This document shows positions 16,859 through 25,437 of a stretch of 64,000 nt of DNA, piece by piece. Under the pieces are notes generated by a model. The model ran no database searches, was not told where the DNA came from, and saw only the letters and a list, made by a program, of their open reading frames with translations. Every line of letters starts with the position of its first letter. The first letter of the stretch is position 1. This DNA comes from Candidatus Villigracilis propinquus (GTDB lineage: Bacteria; Chloroflexota; Anaerolineae; Anaerolineales; Villigracilaceae), in NCBI GenBank assembly GCA_016714565.1, contig JADKDM010000014.1, forward strand, positions 124,001-188,000, read 5' to 3'. A program made the translations under genes and the position numbers.

Positions 16859-16887
16859 TTGACACTTGACCCCTAAAACCTGATACT
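16859..16887 (+). promoter_or_regulatory. Sigma-70-type promoter of the MFS transporter
   Basis: TTGACA (16859-16864), 17-bp spacer and GATACT (16882-16887), 28 bases upstream of the ATG. The promoter lies within a low-complexity tract of repeated ACTTGA/CCTGATAC units that resembles the heptad-type repeats elsewhere in the window. Confidence 0.6.
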
Positions 16888-16914
16888 AGGCCATTCCATT
16901 TCAGTGAGGTCTTC

Positions 16915-18197
16915 ATGTCCAAAGAAAAAGCGAGTAACCGGTGGGTCGTGGTCGTCATATTTTTCTTTTTCATGCTTTTGCATCAAACCGATAAGTTGAT
17001 GATCGGCTCGCTGCAAGTGCAGATCAGCAACGACTTCAACATTGATAATACACAATGGGGATTGGTCAATTCAGGTGCCTTGATCGTGGCAACCGTGCTT
17101 TACCCGATCTGGGGATATTTATATGACCGTTATTCACGTACCAAGCTGCTGGCCTTCGCATCCTTTGTGTGGGGCGGCACCACATGGCTCAATGCCATCG
17201 TCCGATCCTTTGGCGGATTTTTAGCCACCCGCGCATCCACCGGCATTGACGACTCATCCTATCCCGGCTTGTATACCTTGATCGCCGATTATTTTGGCCC
17301 CAGTCTGCGCGGCAAGATCTACGGTATTTTGCAACTTGCCCAGCCTCTGGGTTATCTCGTCGGCATGATCCTTGCCTTGATGGTGGCACCAGCCATCGGC
17401 GGGTGGCGAAGCGTGTTCTACATCACCGGCTCATTGGGGTTGGTCATCGCCCTGCTGATCTATTTCTTCGTCAAAGAAATGCCGCGCGGCCAGGCCGAAC
17501 CTGAATTCGAGAACATGGCTGAAATGCAGACCTTCAAATTCTCGTGGGCTGAGGCCAAGGAAATTTTCAAAAAGAAGACCATGTGGTTCGTGTTCCTGCA
17601 AGGCTTTGCGGGCGTCTTCCCGTGGAATGTGATCACCTTCTTTTTCTTTGCCTATCTTGAAAAGAACGCGGCTACGACGCGAACGGCATTCTTTTCACTA
17701 TGGCCCCCGTCATCCTCATCCTCGCCAGCGGATATTTCATCGGCGGCGCGCTTGGTGATTACGCCTTCAAATTTACCAACAAAGGCCGCATCATCGTTTC
17801 CAGCATTGGCGTTTTGATGGGCGCGATCTTTATGTATCTTGCCATCACCACACCGCTCGAAGCTAAAACGCAGTTCCTTGTTTTCATGTGCCTCACCGCC
17901 GTCTTCATGCCGCTTTCCTCCGCGAACGTCATCGCCACTGTGTACGACATTACCGTGCCGGAAGTCCGCTCCACGGCGCAGGCTTCGGAATACTTCATTG
18001 AAAACGCAGGCGCGGCATTTGCCCCCATCATCACCGGCATCATCGCAGATGCGTATGATTTGAAGACAGCCATCCTGTTGATCTGTACTGTGGCATGGCT
18101 GCTGTGCTTCTTCTTTTACCTCGGCGCCATCTTCACCATCGACAAAGACTCGCACGACCTGCGTGAGCAAATGGCGAAGCGCGCAAAATCAATGTAA
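16915..18197 (+). CDS. MFS transporter, interrupted by an apparent frameshift
   Basis: About 427 aa, 12 predicted membrane helices, major facilitator superfamily. The first frame runs MSKEKASNRWVVVVIFF, through the MFS A-motif-like GYLYDRYSRTKLL, to YLEK near 17660; the second frame continues RGYDANGILFTMAPVILILA to the stop at 18197, with LGDYAFKFTNKGRI as the second A-like motif. A single lost base near 17660-17666 (AAGAACGC where AAGGAACGC would restore the frame) accounts for the break. Both halves look otherwise intact, so a consensus error is more likely than gene decay. Substrate unknown. Confidence 0.8.
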
Positions 18198-18202
18198 TAT
18201 TT

Positions 18203-18286
18203 TTAACCACCCTCGAAAAGCATCGAGATATTTGAGACACGGAGGCGCGGAGAAAAAACTCTGTGCATCCGTGTCTTTGTGGTTAA
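18203..18286. repeat. Palindromic repeat, TTAACCAC...GTGGTTAA type
   Basis: An 84-bp element with 8-bp perfect terminal inverted repeats, and inside it GACACGGA (18235-18242) pairing with TCCGTGTC (18268-18275). A related shorter copy with TTTACCAC/GTGGTAAA ends is at 31641-31686. It lies between the MFS gene and degV. Confidence 0.6.
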
Positions 18287-18394
18287 TTTCTCCAGTGGAA
18301 AAGAGGGGATAAAAAACACATACCCGCCATGACGCAATCGGCATACAATAAAATCAATACTCACCTATCGAAAATCATAAATTGAGAGGGTATC

Positions 18395-19231
18395 ATGACT
18401 ATTATTGTCGCCGACACCACCTGCGGACTTCCGCGGGAAATGCTCGCTCATCGCGGGATTTCATTAATTCCGCAGGTCGTTATGTTTGGGGAAGAGTCAT
18501 TCCATGACGATAAAGACCTGAATACTGCCGCGTTTTTACAAAAGCTGAAGGCTTCAAAGGAATTACCAAAAACCGCTGCGCCGGAGCCGCCGCTGTATTT
18601 TCCCATCTTTGAAGAGGCAAAGAAAACGGGCGAGAGCGTGATCGTGGTTGCGCCGACAGGCAAAGCCAGCGGTACCGTCCGCTCGGCACAGACGGCTGCG
18701 TTGGAATTTCCGGATGTGGATATCCGCGTGGTGGATACGCTCACCATTTCGTGCAACCTCGGCTCGCTTGTGCTCGTGGCAGATGACATGGCCAAGGCTG
18801 GCAAATCCGCTGATGAGATCGTGGCGAAACTGAATGAATTGATTCCCCGCGGGAAGCTCTACTTCCTCGTGGATACGCTCGAATATCTTGCAAAGGGCGG
18901 CCGCATTGGCGGGGCGAAACGTCTGCTGGCGGAATTGCTTGAGGTGAAGCCCATTTTGCAGGTAAAAGACGGACAGATCGAAGCCTTTGAGCAGCAGCGG
19001 ACGAAGAAGCGCGCGTTGGCGCGTCTCGTGGAGGTAGTGGCAGAACAATGCAAAGGCGGGGCAGATGCCCATTTGTGTGTGCTGCAGGTTGAGGCGGAGA
19101 AAGAGGCGGAGTCCCTCGTCGCAGAATTGCATACGAAGGTGAACGTCCCAAATATCCCCATTTATGAACTTCCGCCAGCCATTGTGGTTCATGCGGGGCC
19201 CAGGGCGATGGGAGTCGGCTTTTTTGCATAA
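18395..19231 (+). CDS. DegV family fatty-acid-binding protein
   Basis: 278 aa. DegV proteins bind a fatty acid between two domains; FakB members present it to the kinase FakA for phosphorylation. N-terminal VADTTCGLPREML (the usual DSxxDLP region, with T for S), FFxxK-like LQKLKASKELPKTAAPEP, IVVAPTGKASGTVRSAQ and YLAKGGRIGGAK (conserved lipid-site segment) are clear. GAGAGGG precedes ATG 18395. No fakA is in the window. Monocistronic or upstream of yebC. Confidence 0.9.
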   Translation: MTIIVADTTCGLPREMLAHRGISLIPQVVMFGEESFHDDKDLNTAAFLQKLKASKELPKTAAPEPPLYFPIFEEAKKTGESVIVVAPTGKASGTVRSAQTAALEFPDVDIRVVDTLTISCNLGSLVLVADDMAKAGKSADEIVAKLNELIPRGKLYFLVDTLEYLAKGGRIGGAKRLLAELLEVKPILQVKDGQIEAFEQQRTKKRALARLVEVVAEQCKGGADAHLCVLQVEAEKEAESLVAELHTKVNVPNIPIYELPPAIVVHAGPRAMGVGFFA

Positions 19232-19313
19232 GCTCTATAGGCGGGGTGGTATAATTTTTGCGCTCAAAGCAAAATTCCCCACGAATGTGGTTGTTATTTG
19301 AAGGAGAACGTTT

Positions 19314-20066
19314 ATGTCTGGTCATTCCAAGTGGTCTACCATCAAACGAAAGAAAGGCGTGGCAGATGCCAAACGCGGCGCCGTGTTTACCCGCCTTGCC
19401 CGTGAGTTAGCCATTGCTGCTCGTGATGGCGGCGACCCTGATACAAATTTCCGTCTGCGTCTGGCGGTGGATAAAGCCCGCGCCGAGAACATGCCCAAGG
19501 ATAATATTGAGCGTGCCATCAAAAAAGGCACAGGCGAAGATAAGGACGGCGCAGTTTGGGAAGAGATCATGTTTGAAGGCTATGGCCCGCACGGCTCGGC
19601 CCTCATGGTGACCTGCGTGACCGATAACCGCAACCGCACCGTGCCGGATATCCGCCATGCTTTCAGCAAATACGGCGGCAACATGGCCGAGCAGGGAGCG
19701 GTAGCATGGCAGTTCGACCGCAAATCTTATTTTGCTTTTCCCTCCAGCCAGTTGTCTTTCGACAAGGCGTTTGAGCTTGGCATTAACATAGGCGCGGATG
19801 ATGTTGTGGATGGTGAAGACACGGTCGAAATTTACGGCCCTGTGGAAGCCTTCAAGACCATCGCCGATGCGCTTCATACGGTCAATGTCCATCCCAGTGA
19901 AGCGGGCTTGCGTATGATCGCCAAGCAGGAAATGGATCTCGATGTGGAATCAACATTGAAGTTCATGAGAATGGTGGAAGCCATCGAAGAAATGGACGAT
20001 GTGCAGGATGTGTTCCACAACGTCAAAGTTTCGGACGAAGCTCTGGCTGCCCTCGAAGCTGCGTAA
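19314..20066 (+). CDS. yebC: YebC/PmpR family regulator or translation factor
   Basis: 250 aa. The conserved N-terminus MSGHSKWSTIKRKKGVADAK and NMPKDNIERAIKKGTGE identify the family. YebC proteins have been described as DNA-binding regulators; recent work links members to relief of ribosome stalling at proline stretches. A strong ribosome site (AAGGAGAACGTTT) fixes the start. It sits directly upstream of ruvC and ruvA, the common yebC-ruvCAB arrangement; ruvB is not in the window. Confidence 0.95.
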   Translation: MSGHSKWSTIKRKKGVADAKRGAVFTRLARELAIAARDGGDPDTNFRLRLAVDKARAENMPKDNIERAIKKGTGEDKDGAVWEEIMFEGYGPHGSALMVTCVTDNRNRTVPDIRHAFSKYGGNMAEQGAVAWQFDRKSYFAFPSSQLSFDKAFELGINIGADDVVDGEDTVEIYGPVEAFKTIADALHTVNVHPSEAGLRMIAKQEMDLDVESTLKFMRMVEAIEEMDDVQDVFHNVKVSDEALAALEAA

Positions 20067-20074
20067 CAATTATT

Positions 20075-20106
20075 GTAGGGGCGAGGTTACCTCGCCCCTA
20101 CTTTTT
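20075..20106 (+). terminator. Perfect palindrome with T run after yebC
   Basis: GTAGGGGCGAGGT and ACCTCGCCCCTAC pair over 13 bp around a single base, followed by TTTTT. It is structurally a terminator for yebC, and its sequence also matches the repeat family at 1841-1869. Only six bases separate it from the ruvC ATG, so ruvC would need readthrough or a start within the hairpin region. Confidence 0.7.
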
Positions 20107-20112
20107 ATTTAA

Positions 20113-20595
20113 ATGACACTCGCCCTCGGAATTGACCCCGGCACCGCCACAACTGGATACGGACTCGTGCGCCTCATGCCCGACGGGGAGCTGGTGGCTG
20201 TTTCCTATGGCATTATCTCCACTCCAAAAGAAGCAACCCCGCCCGCGCGCCTTGAGATGTTATTCGACCAACTCAATGCTTTGTTGAAAAAACACAAACC
20301 CGATACCGCCGCGGTTGAAAAATTATTTTTCTCCAAAAATGTCACAACCGCTCTTGCAGTGGGACAAGCCCGCGGTGTGATCATGCTCTGCCTGCAAAAG
20401 GCGGGCATCGAACCCCTTGAATACACCCCCAACGAAGTGAAACAAGCCGTGGCCGGCTACGGCTCTGCGGACAAACGCCAGGTGCAGGAAATGGTGCGCG
20501 CGTTATTGCAACTCGATTCCATCCCCAAGCCCGATGACGCCGCCGATGCGCTGGCAGTTGCGATCACGCATTTGAATACGAAGAGATATGAATGA
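20113..20595 (+). CDS. ruvC: Holliday junction resolvase RuvC
   Basis: 160 aa endonuclease that cuts Holliday junctions. Catalytic acidic residues lie in LGIDPGTATTGYGLV, the AAVEKLFF segment and the terminal PDDAADALAVAITH block; KNVTTALAVGQARGV is also conserved. Length is typical. No Shine-Dalgarno is present because a terminator-like palindrome occupies the upstream region. Confidence 0.95.
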   Translation: MTLALGIDPGTATTGYGLVRLMPDGELVAVSYGIISTPKEATPPARLEMLFDQLNALLKKHKPDTAAVEKLFFSKNVTTALAVGQARGVIMLCLQKAGIEPLEYTPNEVKQAVAGYGSADKRQVQEMVRALLQLDSIPKPDDAADALAVAITHLNTKRYE

Positions 20596-20700
20596 CATTA
20601 TGTATTGGAGGGCGGGGCCAAGCACTTTTTGAAATCATCGGGAGTGCGGCTCAACACTTGCACCTGTGCGCAAGTGCAGGTGTGACATATAATTGTCAAC

Positions 20701-21279
20701 ATGATAGCAACCCTGCGTGGAGAAATTTCCCAAATTGAAGAGAACGCCCTGATCGTGGAAGTTGGCGGTGTGGGCATGCGAGTCTTTGTCCCTGCACCGA
20801 TGCGGACGAATGCCAAGGCGGGTGAAGTGATGTTCATGTTCACTCATCTCGTCGTGCGTGAAGATGCGTTGACGTTGTACGGATTTGAATCCCAGGCCGA
20901 CCGTGACCTGTTCAACATCCTGCTCGGCGTGGACGGAGTCGGCCCGAAGGTGGCACTCTCCGTTCTTTCCACGCTGACAATTGATGCGATCCAACGCGCC
21001 ATCTTCGCCGACGAAGGCGACTTGCTGAACAGCGTCCCTGGCGTGGGCAAGAAGACCGCGCAAAAAATGGCATTGCATTTGAAGGATAAACTCAAGCCGA
21101 CGGATGCGCTCGCCAAAATTGCAGCGATGGCAGATTACGACAGCGAAGTCCTTGCTGCTTTGACGGCGCTCGGATATTCCGTGGTCGAAGCGCAGGCTGC
21201 CATCCAGTCCCTGCCGAAGGATGCGCCCAAGGAAGTGGAAGAAAGATTGCGCACGGCGCTGGGGTACTTTACAGGATGA
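20701..21279 (+). CDS. ruvA: Holliday junction branch migration protein RuvA
   Basis: 192 aa. N-terminal OB-fold (MIATLRGEISQIEENALIVEVGGVGMRV), two helix-hairpin-helix motifs (LLGVDGVGPKVAL and NSVPGVGKKTAQKMAL) for junction binding, and a C-terminal domain III that regulates RuvB (EVLAALTALGYSVVEAQ). It follows ruvC after a 105-base gap that contains a CACTTGC...GCAAGTG hairpin, and overlaps the DUF402 gene by four bases (ATGA). Confidence 0.95.
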   Translation: MIATLRGEISQIEENALIVEVGGVGMRVFVPAPMRTNAKAGEVMFMFTHLVVREDALTLYGFESQADRDLFNILLGVDGVGPKVALSVLSTLTIDAIQRAIFADEGDLLNSVPGVGKKTAQKMALHLKDKLKPTDALAKIAAMADYDSEVLAALTALGYSVVEAQAAIQSLPKDAPKEVEERLRTALGYFTG

Positions 21280-21764
21280 ACGTTGGCGAGCTGATCAAAG
21301 TCCAGGCCCGCAAAACGGACGGGACGGTATATCGAAGCTGGCAAGCCACAATCGAGTCTGTAACCACAGACTCGATTGTCACAATTGCGCCCGCCGGTTC
21401 TGCCGTGTTCAACATCAAAGGCGAGAATTATCCGATCCGCCACCATTACCGTTCCTATTATTGGTTCGAAAAATTCTATAACTTGATCGAGATCTTTGAG
21501 CCCAGCGGTGAGTTGTTCCATATTTACATCAACATTGCCGCGCCGCCTGAATTTGAAAGCGGACTCATGAGCTTCAAAGACCACGAGTTGGATGTTTCAA
21601 GATACGTCCCCAAACCCGCCGAACTTGTGGACGAAGACGAATTCGCCGAAGCTGCTGTGAAATATCAATACTCAAAAGAGTTTCAAGAGAAAATGTACGC
21701 CGCGGCCAACGAAGCGCTTGATCTGGCAAATCACTGGCAGGCAAGACCTGTTCCTGTATTCTAA
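21276..21764 (+). CDS. DUF402 domain protein (nucleoside tri/diphosphatase-like)
   Basis: 162 aa. The segment NYPIRHHYRSYYWFEKFYNLIEIFEPSG followed by YINIAAPP, DHELDVSRYVP and LVDEDEFAEA is diagnostic for DUF402. Characterised members include FomD-like and Ntdp nucleotide phosphatases acting with divalent metals; the acidic residues in HELDV and DEDEF would be ligands. ATGA overlap with ruvA implies coupled translation. The exact substrate cannot be told. Confidence 0.85.
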   Translation: MNVGELIKVQARKTDGTVYRSWQATIESVTTDSIVTIAPAGSAVFNIKGENYPIRHHYRSYYWFEKFYNLIEIFEPSGELFHIYINIAAPPEFESGLMSFKDHELDVSRYVPKPAELVDEDEFAEAAVKYQYSKEFQEKMYAAANEALDLANHWQARPVPVF

Positions 21765-21773
21765 AAATACCCT

Positions 21774-21876
21774 GGTGGTCGAGTAGGGCGAAGCCCGTAT
21801 CGAGACCACAGAATGAAGACATAAAATATGTGGTCTCGATACGCCTTCGGCTGTCGCCTCAGGCTACTCGACCACC
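21774..21876. repeat. Compound palindrome GGTGGTCGAGTAG...CTACTCGACCACC
   Basis: A 103-bp element with long complementary ends (GGTGGTCGAGTAG / CTACTCGACCACC) and an inner pair GTATCGAGACCACA / TGTGGTCTCGATAC. A 48-bp relative is embedded in oleC at 41531-41578. It lies between the DUF402 gene and proC. Confidence 0.75.
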
Positions 21877-21893
21877 TTCCTACTGGAGAGAAT

Positions 21894-22736
21894 ATGCTCA
21901 AAAAGAAGATCGCCTTCATCGGCCCCGGTGTGATGGCAGAAGCCATGATCGCAGGGCTGCTCAACAAGAAACTTGCCAAGCCTGAAAATATTATCGCCTC
22001 CGGGCCGCGTGGGGAGCGTGGAGTGGAATTGCATAAGAAGCACGGCATCAAAGTGACTACAGACAACGCTTCTGCCGTGCAGGATGCGGATGTGGTTGTC
22101 TTGTCCGTCAAACCGCAGAGACTCACCGAAGTGATGAAAGGACTCAAGGGCATCCGCAGCGATGCACTGGTCTTGTCCATTATTGCGGGCGCGACCCTCA
22201 AGAAGATCGGTACAGGCTTGAAACACAAAGCCATCGTCCGCTCGATGCCGAATACGCCGGGTCAAATTGGCGAAGGCATCACGGTCTGGACGGCTTCCAA
22301 AGAAGTGACCGGCGAACAGCAGGAGATCACCCGCGCCATGCTCGGCGCATTGGGTGAGGAAGTCTTTGTGGAAGACGAATCCTATCTGGATATGGCAACG
22401 GCCTTGTCAGGTTCCGGTCCCGCCTATGTTTTCCTCTTCACCGAAGCGTTGATCGATGCCGGTGTTCACATGGGTTTTCCGCGCCGCATTGCCGAGCAAC
22501 TGGTCTTGCAGACCATCAAGGGTTCGGCTTCGTATTATCAAGGTGCAGCGCGACACCCCGCCACCTTGCGGAATCAAGTCACATCCCCGGGCGGGACATC
22601 TGCAGAGGCGTTGTATTATTTGGAGAAGGCAGGCTTTCGCACGGCTATTTCGCGTGCGGTCTGGGCGGCGTATCAACGGTCACTGGAGTTGGGGAAAGAA
22701 AAGCCCGGTCACATTGATACCGATGAAGAGAAATGA
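21894..22736 (+). CDS. proC: Pyrroline-5-carboxylate reductase
   Basis: 280 aa, NAD(P)H-dependent last step of proline synthesis. Rossmann start KIAFIGPGVMAEAMIAGL, SMPNTPGQIGEG, the signature ALSGSGPAYVFLFTEALIDAGV and QVTSPGGTSAEAL are complete. GGAGAG precedes the ATG by four bases, placing the start just after the dispersed palindrome. ATGA overlap with the following acetyltransferase gene. Confidence 0.95.
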   Translation: MLKKKIAFIGPGVMAEAMIAGLLNKKLAKPENIIASGPRGERGVELHKKHGIKVTTDNASAVQDADVVVLSVKPQRLTEVMKGLKGIRSDALVLSIIAGATLKKIGTGLKHKAIVRSMPNTPGQIGEGITVWTASKEVTGEQQEITRAMLGALGEEVFVEDESYLDMATALSGSGPAYVFLFTEALIDAGVHMGFPRRIAEQLVLQTIKGSASYYQGAARHPATLRNQVTSPGGTSAEALYYLEKAGFRTAISRAVWAAYQRSLELGKEKPGHIDTDEEK

Positions 22737-23263
22737 AACCGCCTGAACAAATCGCAACCGAACGGCTCATCCTGCGCAAGCCGCGCATGGAGGATGCGCC
22801 CGCTGTCTTTTCGGGTTGGGTGCAAGACCCCGAAGTGACGCATTTCCTCACCTGGCGTCCACATGAAAACATTGGTCAGACCGAAGCCCTGCTTGCAAGG
22901 GGGATTGCCGCGTGGGAGGGTGATGTCCGTTTCCCCTTCATGATCGCATTAAAAAATGGTGGCTTGATCGGGAGGATCGAACTGCACATTGAAGGTCACA
23001 GGGTGGAACTGGGGTATGTGATGAATAAGTCATTTCAAGGCAAGGGTTACATGACAGAAACCGTCAGAGCCATTATTGATTGGGCTTTCCAACAACCTGC
23101 CATTTACAGAGTTTATGCCACAACCAGTGTGGACAATATCGCATCCCAGCGCGTAATGGAAAAAACGGGGATGCTGCGTGAAGGGCTGTTACGAAAATAC
23201 ATTATTCATCCGAATATCAGCAATGAGCCAAGGGATAGTTATATTTATGCGATTGTGAAGTAA
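22733..23263 (+). CDS. GNAT N-acetyltransferase, RimJ/RimL type
   Basis: 176 aa. ATERLILRKPRMEDAPAVF is the typical N-terminus of RimJ/L-like acetyltransferases; LGYVMNKSFQGKGYMTETVRAI is the acetyl-CoA-binding motif A, and YATTSVDNIASQRVMEKTGM is motif B. It acetylates an amine, possibly a protein N-terminus or small molecule. Translationally coupled to proC. Confidence 0.85.
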   Translation: MKPPEQIATERLILRKPRMEDAPAVFSGWVQDPEVTHFLTWRPHENIGQTEALLARGIAAWEGDVRFPFMIALKNGGLIGRIELHIEGHRVELGYVMNKSFQGKGYMTETVRAIIDWAFQQPAIYRVYATTSVDNIASQRVMEKTGMLREGLLRKYIIHPNISNEPRDSYIYAIVK

Positions 23264-23271
23264 TTTGGAGC

Positions 23272-23316
23272 GCAGACTTTAGTCTGAGCTTTTTCAGTAA
23301 GCGGACTAAAGTCTGC
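23272..23316. repeat. Inverted repeat GCAGACTTTAGTC...GACTAAAGTCTGC
   Basis: Perfect 13-bp arms with a 19-base spacer between the acetyltransferase and the ABC-F gene. The form is that of a dispersed palindrome; it may also terminate the proC transcript weakly. A TATAAT at 23350-23355 downstream is a likely -10 of the ABC-F gene. Confidence 0.6.
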
Positions 23317-23387
23317 AATCCTTAAGGGCAACAACCAATCCCTTTCGCGTATAATACGGGGCGTTCAAATCGAAAGACTGGAAAGAC

Positions 23388-25397
23388 ATGTCACTTATCA
23401 CTGTAAGTTCACTCTCAAAATCATACGGCCCCACTGATATTTTCAGCGGGGTATCCTTCTCTGTCGTCAAAGGCGCGCGCATGGCCATCGTCGGCCCAAA
23501 CGGAATCGGCAAGACCTCGCTCATGCGTATCCTGGTCGGCGTGGATGAACCCACCTCGGGATCAGTATCCCGCACCCGCGGAGTCCGAATCGGATATCTG
23601 TCGCAGGAAGCGGATTTCAAAATGCAGGGCACCATCTGGACGGCCTGCGAATCCGTCTTCGAACATTTCAAAGATGAGCAGGAGGAATTGCATCGCCTCG
23701 AAGGCTTGATGTCTGACCCCGCTGCTGATCTTGATGAAGTAATGGAGCGCTACGGCAAACTGCAGGAGGAATTCGAGCGGCGCGGCGGCTACACCTACAT
23801 GACAAAGATCCGCACAGTCTTAACCGGTTTGGGATTCAGCGAAGCCGATTATCAACTCGATCTCGATCATCTCTCCGGCGGCCAGCGCACGCGCGGATTT
23901 CTCGCGCGCCTGCTGCTCGAAGACCCCGACCTGCTCCTGCTCGATGAACCCACCAACCACCTAGACATCGCCGCGGTGGAATGGCTCGAAGGATATTTGA
24001 GTCAATGGGAAGGCGCGGCCATCATCATTTCGCATGACCGTTTCTTTTTGGATAAAGCCAGCAACGCCATTCTGGAAATGTTCCCCGGCGCAACCGAAAC
24101 CTATCGCGGCAATTACAGCGCGTATCTCAAACAGCGCGTTGAACGCATGGCCCGCCGTCAGGAAGTGTTCGACGCCGAAAAAGAAAAACTGCAAAAGGAA
24201 ATGGAATACATCCGCAAAAATGTTGCGGGGCAAAATGTATTGCAAGCCAAAGGCAAACTCAAGCGCCTCTCGCGCATTGTGCAGGCCATCGAACAGATCG
24301 GCATGGAAGCCGCGCTCAAACAAAAATGGAGCGAGACCGCGAGCGAAGTCGCTGTCACCACTTCCATCATGAGTGTGGAAGAAGCCGGACGCCGCATCAA
24401 TGCGCTGCAATCGCCTGTGCGCCAATTGCCCAATTTGCATCTGCGCCTCGCGCAAGCCGCGCGCTCAGGCGACATGGTCATCCGCACTGAAAAACTCAAA
24501 GTGGGATTCTCTGACAAGTTTTTATTCTCATCTCCCAACATAGATTTGAGGCGCGGCGACTGTGCCGCATTGATCGGCCCGAACGGCGCTGGCAAATCCA
24601 CTTTCTTGAAAACGATCCTCGGTCAGATCCCGCCGTTAGCTGGTGAGGTGACGCTGGGAGAGAGTCTACACATTGGCTACTTCGCTCAAGCCCATGAAAG
24701 CCTCGACCCCAAGAAAAGCGTAATTGACGAGATCATCAGCGTAACGAACTGGCTGCCGCAAAAGGCACGCGAGTATCTCGGCAAATATCTCTTCTCCGGT
24801 GATGACGCTTTCAAAATGGTATCCATGCTCTCCGGCGGTGAGCGCGGACGTTTGGCATTAGCCAAGCTCGCCTTGCAGGATACGAATTTATTGCTGCTCG
24901 ACGAACCCACCAACCATTTGGATATTCCCTCGCAGGAAATCCTCGAAGCTGTGCTTGATGATTATGAAGGCACGATCCTGCTGGTCACGCATGACCGCTA
25001 TCTCGTGGATGCCATCGCCACCCAAATTTGGGAAATTGACACCGACGAATCGCATCTCATCATCTTCAAGGGTATCTACTCTCAGTTGAAGGAAGAACGC
25101 GAGAAAGACCTCGCCCGCCGCGCCGCCGCACAAGCCGAACGCGAAGAAGAGGAAGCCCGCAAGAAGGCGCCTGTGAAGGCCAAGTCCGCGAATACGCAGG
25201 AAGATAAAAAGAAAGCCGCGAAGAAACTGGAACTTGAAAAAAAGATCGCCAAACTCGAAGCGCAGTTGAGCGAGATCAGCGAGCAATTGGCTCACCCGCC
25301 CAAGGATGCTGGCGCAGTCGTCAAACTGGCGAAGGACTATGATCTGGTCCAAAAAGAGATGGATGCGTCTCTGGCGGAGTGGGAAGCGTTGCAGTAG
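23388..25397 (+). CDS. ABC-F family ATPase
   Basis: 669 aa, two ABC cassettes without membrane helices. First cassette: Walker A GPNGIGKTS, signature LSGGQRTRGFLARLL, Walker B LLLLDEPTNHLD. Second: GPNGAGKST, LSGGERGRLALAKL, LLLLDEPTNHLD. The region between (EKEKLQKEMEYIRKNVAG) is the interdomain linker, and the C-terminus is a Lys/Glu coiled coil (KKLELEKKIAKLEAQLSE). ABC-F proteins act on ribosomes as translation factors or antibiotic-protection factors. Similar in layout to Uup/YdiF; a resistance role cannot be inferred. Confidence 0.9.
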   Translation: MSLITVSSLSKSYGPTDIFSGVSFSVVKGARMAIVGPNGIGKTSLMRILVGVDEPTSGSVSRTRGVRIGYLSQEADFKMQGTIWTACESVFEHFKDEQEELHRLEGLMSDPAADLDEVMERYGKLQEEFERRGGYTYMTKIRTVLTGLGFSEADYQLDLDHLSGGQRTRGFLARLLLEDPDLLLLDEPTNHLDIAAVEWLEGYLSQWEGAAIIISHDRFFLDKASNAILEMFPGATETYRGNYSAYLKQRVERMARRQEVFDAEKEKLQKEMEYIRKNVAGQNVLQAKGKLKRLSRIVQAIEQIGMEAALKQKWSETASEVAVTTSIMSVEEAGRRINALQSPVRQLPNLHLRLAQAARSGDMVIRTEKLKVGFSDKFLFSSPNIDLRRGDCAALIGPNGAGKSTFLKTILGQIPPLAGEVTLGESLHIGYFAQAHESLDPKKSVIDEIISVTNWLPQKAREYLGKYLFSGDDAFKMVSMLSGGERGRLALAKLALQDTNLLLLDEPTNHLDIPSQEILEAVLDDYEGTILLVTHDRYLVDAIATQIWEIDTDESHLIIFKGIYSQLKEEREKDLARRAAAQAEREEEEARKKAPVKAKSANTQEDKKKAAKKLELEKKIAKLEAQLSEISEQLAHPPKDAGAVVKLAKDYDLVQKEMDASLAEWEALQ

Positions 25398-25437
25398 TCT
25401 CCTAGTTCTGTCAGGGGCATACGGAACACTTCAATAA

